Of a DNA stretch of 20,273 nt, positions 7,484-17,350 are shown in pieces (position 1 is the stretch's first letter; every line of letters starts with the position of its first letter). The position numbers and the translations under genes are program-made. This stretch comes from Isoetes engelmannii (taxonomy: Eukaryota > Streptophyta > Lycopodiopsida > Isoetales > Isoetaceae): positions 1-20,273 of the forward strand of contig JAANSK020286047.1 of assembly GCA_011763485.2 (NCBI GenBank), written 5' to 3'. The notes under the pieces are model-generated. The model searched no databases. It was not told the origin of the DNA and saw nothing but the letters and a program-made list of their open reading frames with translations.

Positions 7484-10400
7484 TTAGGTTGAAAGAAATG
7501 AAAGTGACCAACGAAGTGACCAAAAGCAAGCCATTTTTTTGTCAAAATTATCTCCCTTCTTTGACCTACGGGACATAGCACAGGAAATTAGTTCAACCAT
7601 GAACAGGTATCTTAAAGAGTTAGTACTCAAATTCCTTTTAGCTATGGTGATGGCATTTCTGTACTTCCATATGCTCCAGACGGCAGTTTCTATAAGCATT
7701 TTGGTACATAAGATCCTTCAACCAATTCCAAAGGGGGTAATTCTCGGACATTGAAAAATATGAGTCACAGTTTCAGTAGCATGTCTACGCATATCACAAG
7801 AAGCGTCTGAGGCAATTCCAGAATTAAATAACCTCTTGGCTAGTAAAGCTTTGGATGGAATTGCCAAATGCAAAGCCATCCATGACATAAGTTGCACTTT
7901 GGGTTGACAATAAGTCTTCCAGCAGCTTCTTAGAATTCTGACAAATTCATTATTTGTAATGTTCCAGACAATGGGAATTTTGTCAGGTTTCGATTTAGAG
8001 ATCCCCCTATAAGCTTTGGACACACTATAACCTATTTTTTTTCCTTGAAGCCAGTTGACAGAATCATCAATGCTGCATTGAGATAAACCAGCAATGCAAA
8101 CCATAATAGGGTTGTATATACTTCTATCAGTATGAGTTGTTATCCCAAAATCCTGAAGCTGATCCCAACTCCTCCATTTGTCATTATGCCATAAGTCAGC
8201 TATAATAGAAATCCCAGCACTTTTCCATTTTTTGTAGACTTTTGGATGCTGTTCTGCTAAGCAAGAAAAACCCTTTTTTTTTAACAAAGGAGACCAAAAG
8301 ATAGAAAAGGATCCTGAATCTTGAGATAGAGGTTTATGCTGAAAGGAAGGTAGGATATGGTTCCAAGCTTTGATAAGTTTCCTGATCACAATAGACGTGT
8401 TCAGCCCAGGATTGAAGTTGACAAAGGCAGAGTCAGGGAAGGAATAAGGGCAGTTCTTTCTACCTAGGGGGAGGCTTTTACTCAGCCAAAATCTGATAAA
8501 GGAACATGCTGGAGATTTGAATCCATTAATTGTCTTCCAAATATATTTGGTCCCTAAGGCAGCAGCTTGATCATAAAGATTTTTGCACCCCAGACCACCA
8601 TTTTTCCTATCAATTGCCGACTCCTTCCAATTCAAATAATGCATGCCTTTCCATATAAAGTCTCTAACATATCTTTCAGTCCAATTATAAGACTTGACAT
8701 CAGCTATTAGGACAGAGAAAAATATATGTGAGTGCTGGCTAAAATGGAGTTTGCCACTAAGATTCTGCCTGTTGTGGTAAGGTTCCTCGAGATGCCACTC
8801 ACTTTTTTCTTGATTCTGTTGACAATAGTATCCCATGCCCCTTTAGTTGAGTTATTAGTTCCGAGAGGCAGGCCAAGGAGAGTAATTGTGTCACAAGAGT
8901 TGACAATATTGATACCTCTGACATCAATATTAGGGTCAAAACTTTCCCAAAGGATAGAGCTCCTCTCTAGGTTTAAGAAGACACCAGATGCAACACCAAA
9001 CAGTTGAATACAGGAGAAAAGGTTCTCCATGGTATAGTTATCTGCTTTGACCACTATAAATGTGTCATCTGCATATTGAAGGATAGTAAGTTGTTCATTG
9101 GAGTCAGACATCACCAGACCAGTAATCTAATTTGAATTTTGCAAGCAAAACACTAGCCTAGCTAGAATCTCGGCCACAATTAAGAAGAGGTAGGGTGCCA
9201 AGAGACAGCCCTGTCTCACACCTTTCTGAACAGGGAAGAATTCTGTAGGAGATCCATTGATAGAGATAGAAGAATAAGCATTGTTGTTGAGACCAAGAAT
9301 TCTCTGAATTAGATCAGGGTGGATACCAACACAATCCATAGCATGTTCAAGAAAATTCCAGTTTATGCAGTCGTATGCTCTCTTAAAATCCAGTTTAAGA
9401 AGTGAGCAGTTTTGCTTGGAAAGGCGGTTCCAGTTTAAAGCCTCATTAGCATCTACATAATTATCCAGAATAAACCTTTTAGGCAAGAAGGCAGATTGAC
9501 AGCTAGAAATGTTTCTCTGGAGGTGATCTTTAATTCTATCTGCAATGATTTTGGCCACTATCTTGTATGTAGTGTTGGTGAGGGAAATAGGCCTCCACTC
9601 ATTGATTGAGATAGGGTTAGATTTCTTGGGAATCAGAGAAATGAGGCTGGAGGTATAAGCAGGGTGAAGCTCTAGGTGAAACCAGTATCCTCTAACAAAG
9701 AGAGTGACACCCTTTTTCAAACAGTCCCAAAATTCTAAATAGAATTCTGGTGGTAGTCCATCTGGGGCCTTACCATGTTTCATCTTTGTTAATGTCTTAA
9801 AAATCTCAGATTCAGTTGGGCAAGCAAGGACATTATTACTCACTGTTTGAGAATGATGAATAGAACTGAAAATCTGGAACTGAGCATCTACCATCTCTTG
9901 ACTTTCCATATCTGCCTTGAACAGGTTCTTGTATTTAGAGAACATAAAGTTTTTGATGGAGGAGTCATCTTGAATAATCACACCATTGTCATCATCTATT
10001 TGAGTGATTGCATTATTAAGAAGTCTTTGTTTAGCCTTCTTGAAGAAGAATGAGGAAGATGAATTATCTAGCTCCTTTGCACACATAATCTTAGATTTAA
10101 GGGCTAATCCTCTGGCTTGGTACTCCTCTACCTGTTTGATTTCCATTTTCAAACGGTTTTCTTCTTTATGAAGAAGTGGACAGTTGGGATTAATAAGTAA
10201 TTGCTGTCTACAAACTTTGATTCTGTCATACAGAAGATTTTTCTTAGCATCTCTTATAGCCTTCATACTTTTATCCCATTGTTTGATCCATCCTTTGCAT
10301 TTTTTAGGCTTGTTGTAGAACACAGCCATAGATTGATGAGATTTAATCTCAGGTAAGGTTTGGTAGAAAGATCTGAACTCAGTACAGAACTTTGAGTTGT

Positions 10401-11156
10401 TTAGGAGAGAGGTGTTAAGCTTGAAGCACGTGTTTTTACCACTCTTAGAAATCAAGTAGTTTTTAAACTCCACTATTAAGGGTTGGTGGTCTGACAGAGA
10501 GGCACCAAGATCTCCAATCACAATACAATTGTCTAAGGCCGAGGAGGAGCTAGCAATGTAGACCCTATCTAGGTTACAAAAAGTTCTATCACTTCCCTTT
10601 CTCTTATTAGATCATGAGAACTTCATATTAGAACAAGGGATATAGTAAAACATATTCTTGGCAAGAAGATCATTCCAGCTAGTTCTCTCAGCAGCAGTCA
10701 TGTTGATATGGTTACCAAGCTTCATCTCCCATTGAGGGGTGTTGTTAAAGTCACCAATCATAATCCACTCAGCTACAGGTAGGTTTGATATAGTGTGGTT
10801 GATATTTTGCCAAAGAAAGTCTCTTTCTTGGGGTTCAGTACTAGCATAGATGTTGATGATACCAATGCAGATGTTATTATGTTCCCAAATAACATACTGC
10901 CAGCTAGAATTGTGGCTGTTGAAAGAGGCCAGAACTTTCATATTAAACCAGATCATTGCCAGACCACCTTTAGAGCCATTGGCAGGAATGATTGTTGATT
11001 TGGCTCCATTTCTAATCCAGGTTGCCAGATTATTAGCCTCGAACTGAGGAAGGTGGTGCTCCTGAATCAAAATCAGATCAGCTTTATACTCTCTACAAAC
11101 CTCTTCCTCTTAGTGGGGCCTTTGATTCCCCGAAGATTCCAAGAGACTATTTTCAT
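7484..11156 (-). pseudogene. LINE ORF2 remnant: endonuclease, reverse transcriptase, zinc-binding domain
   Basis: ORF2 starts at the ATG at 11156 (MKIVSWNLRG, the usual start of the L1 endonuclease). A frameshift near 11090 leads to LILIQEHHLPQF. The endonuclease motifs GDFN (about 10744-10755) and SDHQP (about 10480-10494) are in one frame, interrupted by a TGA at 10612 within KFSxSNKRKG, where Trp is usual. The reverse transcriptase follows: LIPKK and WRPISL, LDFKRAYD, GVRQGC, then a TAG at 9127 and the catalytic YADD at about 9064-9075. A second frameshift near 8710-8735 moves to the frame of 7718-8836, which ends with the zinc-binding pattern W.ALHLAIPSKALL...ETVTHIFQC. A stop at 7718 precedes WSIWKYRN. 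The polymerase residues survive, but the gene cannot make a full protein. Confidence 0.85.
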
Positions 11157-11650
11157 GAGAACAAATTGTTGTTGAGGAGAGATTCAGAAGAGCCATCTCC
11201 CTTACTTCTAGTAAACTTGGCAGGACCATTGTAGTTATCAGGGGTTGTAGAACCAGAAGGCAATTTATTTGGATTGAGAGGTTCAAGTGCTCTGCAATGA
11301 TCTGGAGAACCTTTCTTCCTAGCTTTTTTCTTCCAGCTAATACTGGGTTGGTTAACTTGACTAGGCTCATCCTCTGAAGAAGAGATGTCTGAAGGAGTAC
11401 TCTGAGAATGGCAATACTGAGGGGGACCAGAGTTGTGGCTGGAATTTTGGACATCTCTTTCAATTTCACGTCTAGTATCTTGATCCACCATAGGAGCAGA
11501 TATGGAAGCACCTAAATTTTCACACATAGCAAAACTGGAAGGAGTACTAACCTGATCAAGCGCCTCTTCAAATAAAAGTTGAGCCAACTCCTTGTCTGCA
11601 ATGTCTGTATGTCCTGAAAGGATACTCTTTTCTTTTTGTTTTTTCTTGTT
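11153..11650 (-). pseudogene. LINE ORF1, C-terminal part
   Basis: An open frame ends at TGA 11153-11155 and continues upstream through 11650 into flanking sequence as far as 11734, with no ATG. The protein is rich in Ser, Pro and charged residues, with basic clusters (NKKKQKEK, WKKKARKKG) and acidic stretches (SSSEDEP). I see no zinc knuckle, which in plant L1 ORF1 would usually lie further N-terminal and is presumably lost by 5' truncation. ORF1 proteins bind the element's RNA; that role here is inferred from position. Its stop codon overlaps the ORF2 start as ATGA. Confidence 0.6.
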
Positions 11651-11796
11651 AGCAGGCTTGCCTAACCCGACCTCACCCGAATGCAACAATTCTAGCCTGT
11701 CCACGTGGCTGTCCACGTCACCTAAATTGATCCTCTACCGTTAGATCTTCAAATTTCATATCTAAGGGTCAAGAAAATTAGAAATTCTTGGAAAAT
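11651..11796 (+). repeat. Promoter-like dispersed repeat, copy A
   Basis: It shares agcagg.ttgcctaacccg, tccacgtg, ccgtt.gatct and gaaaattagaaattctt, in the same order and strand, with 15519-15673. Copies differ by many substitutions and small indels. It contains CACGTG (G-box) cores. The similarity stops at the gaaaat ending near 11796. The left limit coincides with the LINE 5' end, so either the LINE stopped exactly here or it entered at the edge of this unit. Confidence 0.75.
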
Positions 11797-11969
11797 AGGC
11801 TCTGAAGTTCACACCGTTCTTTGGTATTGCCACTGTAACAATAGCGGCTTGGAAATTAGCCTCGTTTGTGCCGAGCTGCAGCAAATCTGTAAGTGCTAAC
11901 TTATCGAGTCATAGGCAAACCATTGCGAGGACGCATCAGCTCACTCTGAAGCTGCCGATCTATTATCTG

Positions 11970-12094
11970 CTCCATGGGATTATCTGCTGGCTAACATCAT
12001 GGCTGCGAAGTTTGGTGCCAGTATTATGCGCATCTCTTTGGGCCCAAAGGGCATGGACAAGATGCTCCAAAGCTTTGATGGGAACGTTACCATA
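11970..12094 (+). pseudogene. CCT epsilon (TCP-1 chaperonin subunit 5) exon fragment
   Basis: Positions 11990-12094 encode 35 residues, with the core [13 protein letters not shown] then DGNVTI. This matches the conserved N-terminal ATP-binding segment of CCT epsilon (ANI..K...[22 protein letters not shown]), about three quarters identical to the family sequence as I remember it. Upstream, CTCCATGGGATT at 11970 matches the preceding LHGI codons but in another frame, so a small indel lies between. A stop follows directly where TNDGATI should continue. There, sequence resembling an intron start (AAGGTTGGATG) suggests that the copy came from genomic DNA, not from spliced RNA. I find no further CCT exons downstream. 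The full protein is about 535 residues, so this is a relic. Confidence 0.7.
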
Positions 12095-12142
12095 TAACAT
12101 AAGGTTGGATGCTTGCCTCTTGTTCTAGTTTGGTTTACGATT

Positions 12143-15100
12143 TCATAGCTTAGATGGATATGCATGCAAGCGGAGACCAATGCCATTTAATTTGGATTTG
12201 CTCCAGTTTCGCTGAATGCTATATGAACAAGCAAGACCTTTGTTGGGGCCTAAAATTCAAAAGGTATGTTATTTATCAGCTGATTTATGCAGGTCATTTG
12301 AAATATATTGATGAAAGGAACGCCAAAGCTGGCATTTCTAAGTCTAGATTGTGTAGTTTCCCAGCAGTCACCTTATTCCTTCTCAAAATGGAGAGAGAAA
12401 GAAAGATATATTATCATCTAGTAAAGACCTGTAGAATCTAGCAGACCAGATACGAATGGCATATAAACCTGCAAGGAGTGCATGGGTCACCTATTCATCT
12501 AACGTAGTTTAATTACTACATAACATATACTCCAGAGACTAGTGGAAATTTCCAAGGAAGATGTTTTACTTTCTATCCTGGCTGCTCTAAAATAAGCTAT
12601 GAGCATTCGGCCCCCTTGTTGTTCGGCAAGCTGTCTCTTCTGAAGGGACTATTTATTTTCACAAGTTCCTAATCATTTTATCATCGCCTTGGAAGTTGCT
12701 AGCATGATTCCCTTATATTCTTCTTATTACTGAAGCCCCTCTTTTTACAGAGAAAAAACAGGACCTTGTAAGCATTTTGTAGTCTCTTGTACAGAAGCTT
12801 AATGTTGTGGTACACATTGTCTTAGATGCATAGTAGCAATGACTATATTTTATACTTTCAGTTGTTTCTTTGTCTTTTTAACCGTACCTTCCTTTAATAT
12901 ACGAAGACTTAGGACCTATCAGCTCTGAAATCGAACGTCTTCAAGAACAATCCATGAACAAGGGCTTAAAACTTTGGAACAGAAAGATATTTGGCTTTCT
13001 TTTTATGCATGCTTTTCATTTTTGTGTTAAAGCTACTTGGGATGCCTACATAATACATTTAGTCGAATTGAGAATGAAGGTGAAATTTTATTTATTATCT
13101 CATGAATGCCGATCTAAGTTACAAAGCAAAATATGGAAATGGCAGAAGCCCAGGTGAAAACTTTTGTTGCAATCCATCTTATAACGTGCTTTAAATTTGA
13201 AAATTCTTGTCCTGCTGATAGGAAATGCCTTTCACTTGTTCTAAGAGAAAAGTGAGATATCCACAGTTGAGTCTAGTAGATGATAAACATCCTATATAAA
13301 GGATGCATCGGCATCAAAAGGTTTTACTTTGATTAGGACGTTATCCATACTGGCTAAATGCAGCTTGCCTATGCAGGGCACATTAAATGTGATGAATATT
13401 GACAAGACAATTGCAAAAGGATGAAGAATCATTCTTCAATGTACGAGCTTGAAACAATGTTTTTCTCTCAGAACTCTCTTTTTGCCTTTATAGAAAATCT
13501 GCAGGCTTTGTTATATGTTAAATTCATACTTATTTTTTACCAACTTTGTTACAATTTCCCTTGGAAGAAGTACAGGACAACCGTGCACCCAACAGCTAGC
13601 AGCTTGCACCAGATTGTCCTTAAGAGTCTGGTTTTGTTCTTTGAATTCTCTGTTTTGCCCGGTTAAAATATGCTTTAATGTGCAAAGTTCAAGCTTTTAT
13701 AAAGAGCAGGCTATCAGCATGCATAGAAGTTATTTCTGTAGCAGTCTAACGCTGCCCTGCTATCAGTTAAATTATCATTTACTGTTGTTGCAGGTCTGTG
13801 ACTTGCAGATTTTGCGTACGCATACACAAGCACACTTCCTGCTATAGTATCAGATAAATCTGTGGGAAACATTGCAAAAAACGCTGGTTATGAAAGTCTA
13901 TTCTCTTAGATTGAACTCACAATTGGCACAGTGCATGGAACAGTTTAGATAGTAGAGGGTTGTGGTTATTTGGTTTAGATTTCTAACTTTTATTTTTAAG
14001 AGAGCTGGACGTAAAGATCTAGACGTTTCTAACCAAATTATTTTGAAAGTTTTGCAGCCACAAATACACATCCTATTGTACGATCTGTTGGGAAACTTAT
14101 GACAATTGGACTGTAAAGTAAGGGGCCTCTCTGATTATATAACCACAAGGTAAGGCTACTTTGATTTGTAGGTTGTGGTGTTGTTCGTAGTAATCTAGCA
14201 GTTGTTTGTAGCTACAAATTTTCTTATTTCTGCAATGTAGTCTACTGTTCTGTTATTAAGCTACCAATGTCTAAGTGTAAGAATCGGGTCACATGTAGCT
14301 TCTGTTTAAATAGCATCTGACATCTATGTTAAAGTTATAGTACTATTTTTGTTAACTCAGGCCAAAATAGGTTACTGTTATATGATGTTCACATGTTAAC
14401 TTGCTTCAGTTTCATTGCAGGTTTTGAAGGCTTTGCAAGATTGTATAGGACTGTTCTAGTCACTTGGGCCAGTAACTAGATTTACGAGAGTTCTTCAGGC
14501 AGGGTTGCTGCATAAACCAGCATCAAAGTTTAGACCTTATAATAGTGGTGACATAGGGTTCTGCTCCGACTGTGAGAGTCATCATGCCATATTTTGTCGG
14601 AATTCTTCCTTGACCTCAGTTGGTACATCTTTTATAGCATTTACCTTCTTACATTCTCTGGAATGGATCGATCAGTGTATTTCATTATCCTCTTTGCTCT
14701 TAAAATTAGAATTCATCTTTACAGAGAGTTTCGGGCAGAGTTAGACTTTCGCTTTAGTTGTACAGAGTAGTTTGGGCTCTCTGATCTCAGTTTTTAGCAG
14801 CAACGGGTTCTCTGATCCATGTCAACGGGGTTGGACCACCTTCCACGATATTGCAATCATGTCTATCTGCAGCTACATCACGCAAACAAATTGATACAAG
14901 CTAAAATAGACTATAAATGAACAGGTATAATGTCCAAGTAATAACAGGTATTTAACCTTACTACATAATGTCTACATAATATATGGGTCTATTTATTTGC
15001 CAAATCTCATTCACTCATGTTCTTGATATGGTATCTCAAACATAGTAGGACATAAATTGGGCAATTAACCAACATGAAAGGTAAGACGGCAAAAGATGGT

Positions 15101-15480
15101 AAGCCAATAATTTCGTTGGAAGAATTATTAGACTATGGAAATTCCATACCTTAGACATTGGACTCATACATTAAATGAAGTTATGGGATAATGAGAAATT
15201 TTATGTCATTGTCGTGCAAGGGCAAACAATTGAACTATCAATTGTGTGCAGTCATGTCAAGAACTCATTGCGTATGCTTCTTATCTAGTGACATTTGTAT
15301 TTGTGCCTATCAACATAGTGATCATTGGCTTACAAAGCACAAGGGCCTATATGTCATCACACAAGGGGTTGTAGGTCAATGACACATTTGCTTCTAATAA
15401 AATTGTTTGGTCTAAATTTGGAAATCATGTCTAGATCAAATGGTTTTCCCATTCACATTATGGCTACACCGACCATTCAT
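12143..15480. other. Long AT-rich intergenic or intronic stretch, no gene established
   Basis: There are scattered frames under 110 residues and no known domain. A few exon-like pieces follow good acceptors on the plus strand, for example after tttcattgcag at 14421 (VLKALQDCIGL) and after gttgttgcag near 13793. There is also a frame around 12920-12990 reading SEIERLQEQSMNKG. I could not link these into one model. They may be remains of whatever locus carried the CCT epsilon fragment. Confidence 0.4.
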
Positions 15481-15481
15481 A

Positions 15482-15517
15482 GGGCCAAAGCAGTTTTTTG
15501 GGCCAAAGCAATTTTTT
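15482..15517. repeat. 18-bp tandem duplication next to promoter-like repeat copy B
   Basis: gggccaaagcagtttttt (15482-15499) is followed directly by gggccaaagcaatttttt (15500-15517), one difference. It abuts the start of copy B at 15519. Confidence 0.8.
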
Positions 15518-15518
15518 T

Positions 15519-15673
15519 AGCAGGGTTGCCTAACCCGAGGTCACCTCAATGCTTGAATTCTAGTTTATCCACGTGTCGCGACACATCAACCAAAAGTGAC
15601 CAGGGCCGTTGGATCTCTAATTTTCCATATCAACAATATCAACGGCCATGAAAATTAGAAATTCTTTGAAAAT
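15519..15673 (+). repeat. Promoter-like dispersed repeat, copy B
   Basis: This is the second copy of the unit at 11651-11796, in the same orientation about 3.9 kb away, including taacccgaggtcacc, tccacgtg and ccgttggatct. After it, the sequence resembles a 5' UTR (cttcgtttcctcgacaaacccgg), but I find no convincing coding exon within the next kilobase. Confidence 0.75.
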
Positions 15674-15689
15674 TACCTGCACCAAAAGA

Positions 15690-17340
15690 GCTTCGTTTCC
15701 TCGACAAACCCGGACGGATTTTCAACTGCGCCCAGAACAGGCTTCTGTAATTCTCTAATCTAACAGTAACAGACGATTTTTGAAAGCCAGAGGCGGCAAA
15801 TGTATTTCTTTTTCCCTCATGTCGCCTGCCTTGCTCTCTGCTTGTACATTAAAAAAGTGAGCACATGTTGGATAAGATTCACTACCAGAAAAGCGGAATA
15901 ACAAATTTACGCAAACTGCAATTGTATGCGTTAATATATTCATTGTTTTACTGGTTGATCAACTTGCAACAAACATCATTCAATACAAAAATCATGGCCT
16001 AGTTCATTTGAACAATGTGTGCCAATTTATATATGCGTTCGATGTAAATTTAGAATGCTTATCAATGTCTTTTCTTGTTTCAATTGCCATCTATTTCTTA
16101 TGAAATTACAATGGTACATAGAAAAGAAAGATTGTATATTTGCCTCTCATTTTTATAGGGGAAGTCCATTGCAATTGAGTGCGAGAGAATGAGAGTGAGA
16201 GAATGGCATTTACCGACTCGAAGATGCCACATTGCGTGTTGTTTCGTAGCAATATAAATGTTTGGGCTACCATAATATCACTCAAATAACTTACTTGACA
16301 ACAACTACAAAATAATAATAGGTACAATATGAGAAGATCTTAATGATCTGTGCTATTATTGGACTATTAGACTATCGTATCTAACCCATTTAATGTGAAA
16401 AACGTGCAGGTGGATCTAGCGAACGAAAATGATCATAACGAGACTAAACGTTCTAGGCAAAATTTTCCTTAATCACAATTTGAACTTTAAAGGTCTATCT
16501 TAAAAAACCCCTAGTAGTACAATTTGCCAAACTGCCTCCAAGAAAAGTAGCGAAAAATTCTTAGTCAATCTCATAAAGCTGTTTGGAGCTCCTTTCCAAC
16601 ATGAGTTCCATTATATTTGAATACCTTAATTCATTTTAGAAGTTCATGGCTATTAAGCACTATGACAAATATAAAAGTAACCAGTTTCAATTTGCAGTTG
16701 GATAATTGTGGTTGCACTCATCAGCCAACACATGAGAATACAACAATATATTATGGATTGTCTAATTTGCACGTGGATATCAATAATACACGAGTCACTT
16801 TATCATAGGGGCTTTGAGATCGTTTACCATGTCACCAGGCAAATTTCCAAAGCCTTAAATGACATCGATAAAGGTTGAAGCAAAGGCATCGTTACATTGG
16901 GACACGTAGCCAGGATATACCTCATGCTTAACATAACTACTTATTCCAAAGAATACACCGACTACAGCTACCATAAGGATTCCACTTGGATGTGTTATAT
17001 GGGCAGGTTCCAAATTCGGTGCATGTTGCATCTAACATCTAACATTGTACCAAAACTCAGATATAACTATGTAAATGAAAGAGCGCTAATAAACTGGATA
17101 CGTCCATATATATTACTAAAAGATGTCTTTCAATTGGAGATTGAGCATCATGAATAGGTCTATCTTTGTCTGGAAAAATCCGTGCGATGTTGTTTTTCAA
17201 GAAGGAAAAAAAAAATCTTAAAAGTGGATTTTTCTTAGATAACTTACTTAAAGGAACAAGCTTCAGTTCTGTCAAAAAATGCAAATGATTCTCCCCGTAG
17301 TAACTCTGGTTAGTCTTATCCACATCTGAATGATTTGCTC
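15690..17340. other. AT-rich intergenic, no gene recognised
   Basis: Open frames are all shorter than 90 residues, without domains or linked splice sites. A purine-rich gagagaatgagagtgagagaatg patch lies near 16181-16204. I see nothing else of note. Confidence 0.45.
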
Positions 17341-17350
17341 ATGGATGAAT

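Larger units (their letters stand above)
6590..11650 (-). mobile_element. L1-clade LINE (non-LTR retrotransposon), 5'-truncated and mutated, about 5.1 kb
   Basis: Reading the minus strand, the element has the end of ORF1, an ORF2 with endonuclease, reverse transcriptase and zinc-binding C-terminal parts, a 3' UTR and a 27-base poly(A) tail (poly-T at 6590-6616). That order is the plant L1 plan. I place the 5' end near 11650 because unrelated repeat sequence, shared with 15519 onward, begins at 11651. No ATG begins the ORF1 frame, which fits 5' truncation. I could not find a convincing target-site duplication. At least three in-frame stops and two frameshifts break ORF2, so the copy is inactive, yet the frames remain long, which suggests moderate rather than great age. 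Confidence 0.85.

Noticed and set aside
12954-13157. 67-residue plus-strand frame including SEIERLQEQSMNKG upstream
   Set aside because: The helical-looking start is suggestive, but the rest turns into AT-rich low-quality sequence and no splice partner was found.
14505-14744. 79-residue plus-strand open frame
   Set aside because: It has no domain, no coding signature and no connected exons.
11651-15673. The two promoter-like repeats as terminal direct repeats of one retroelement
   Set aside because: They lack TG...CA ends, a primer-binding site, a polypurine tract and any element protein between them.
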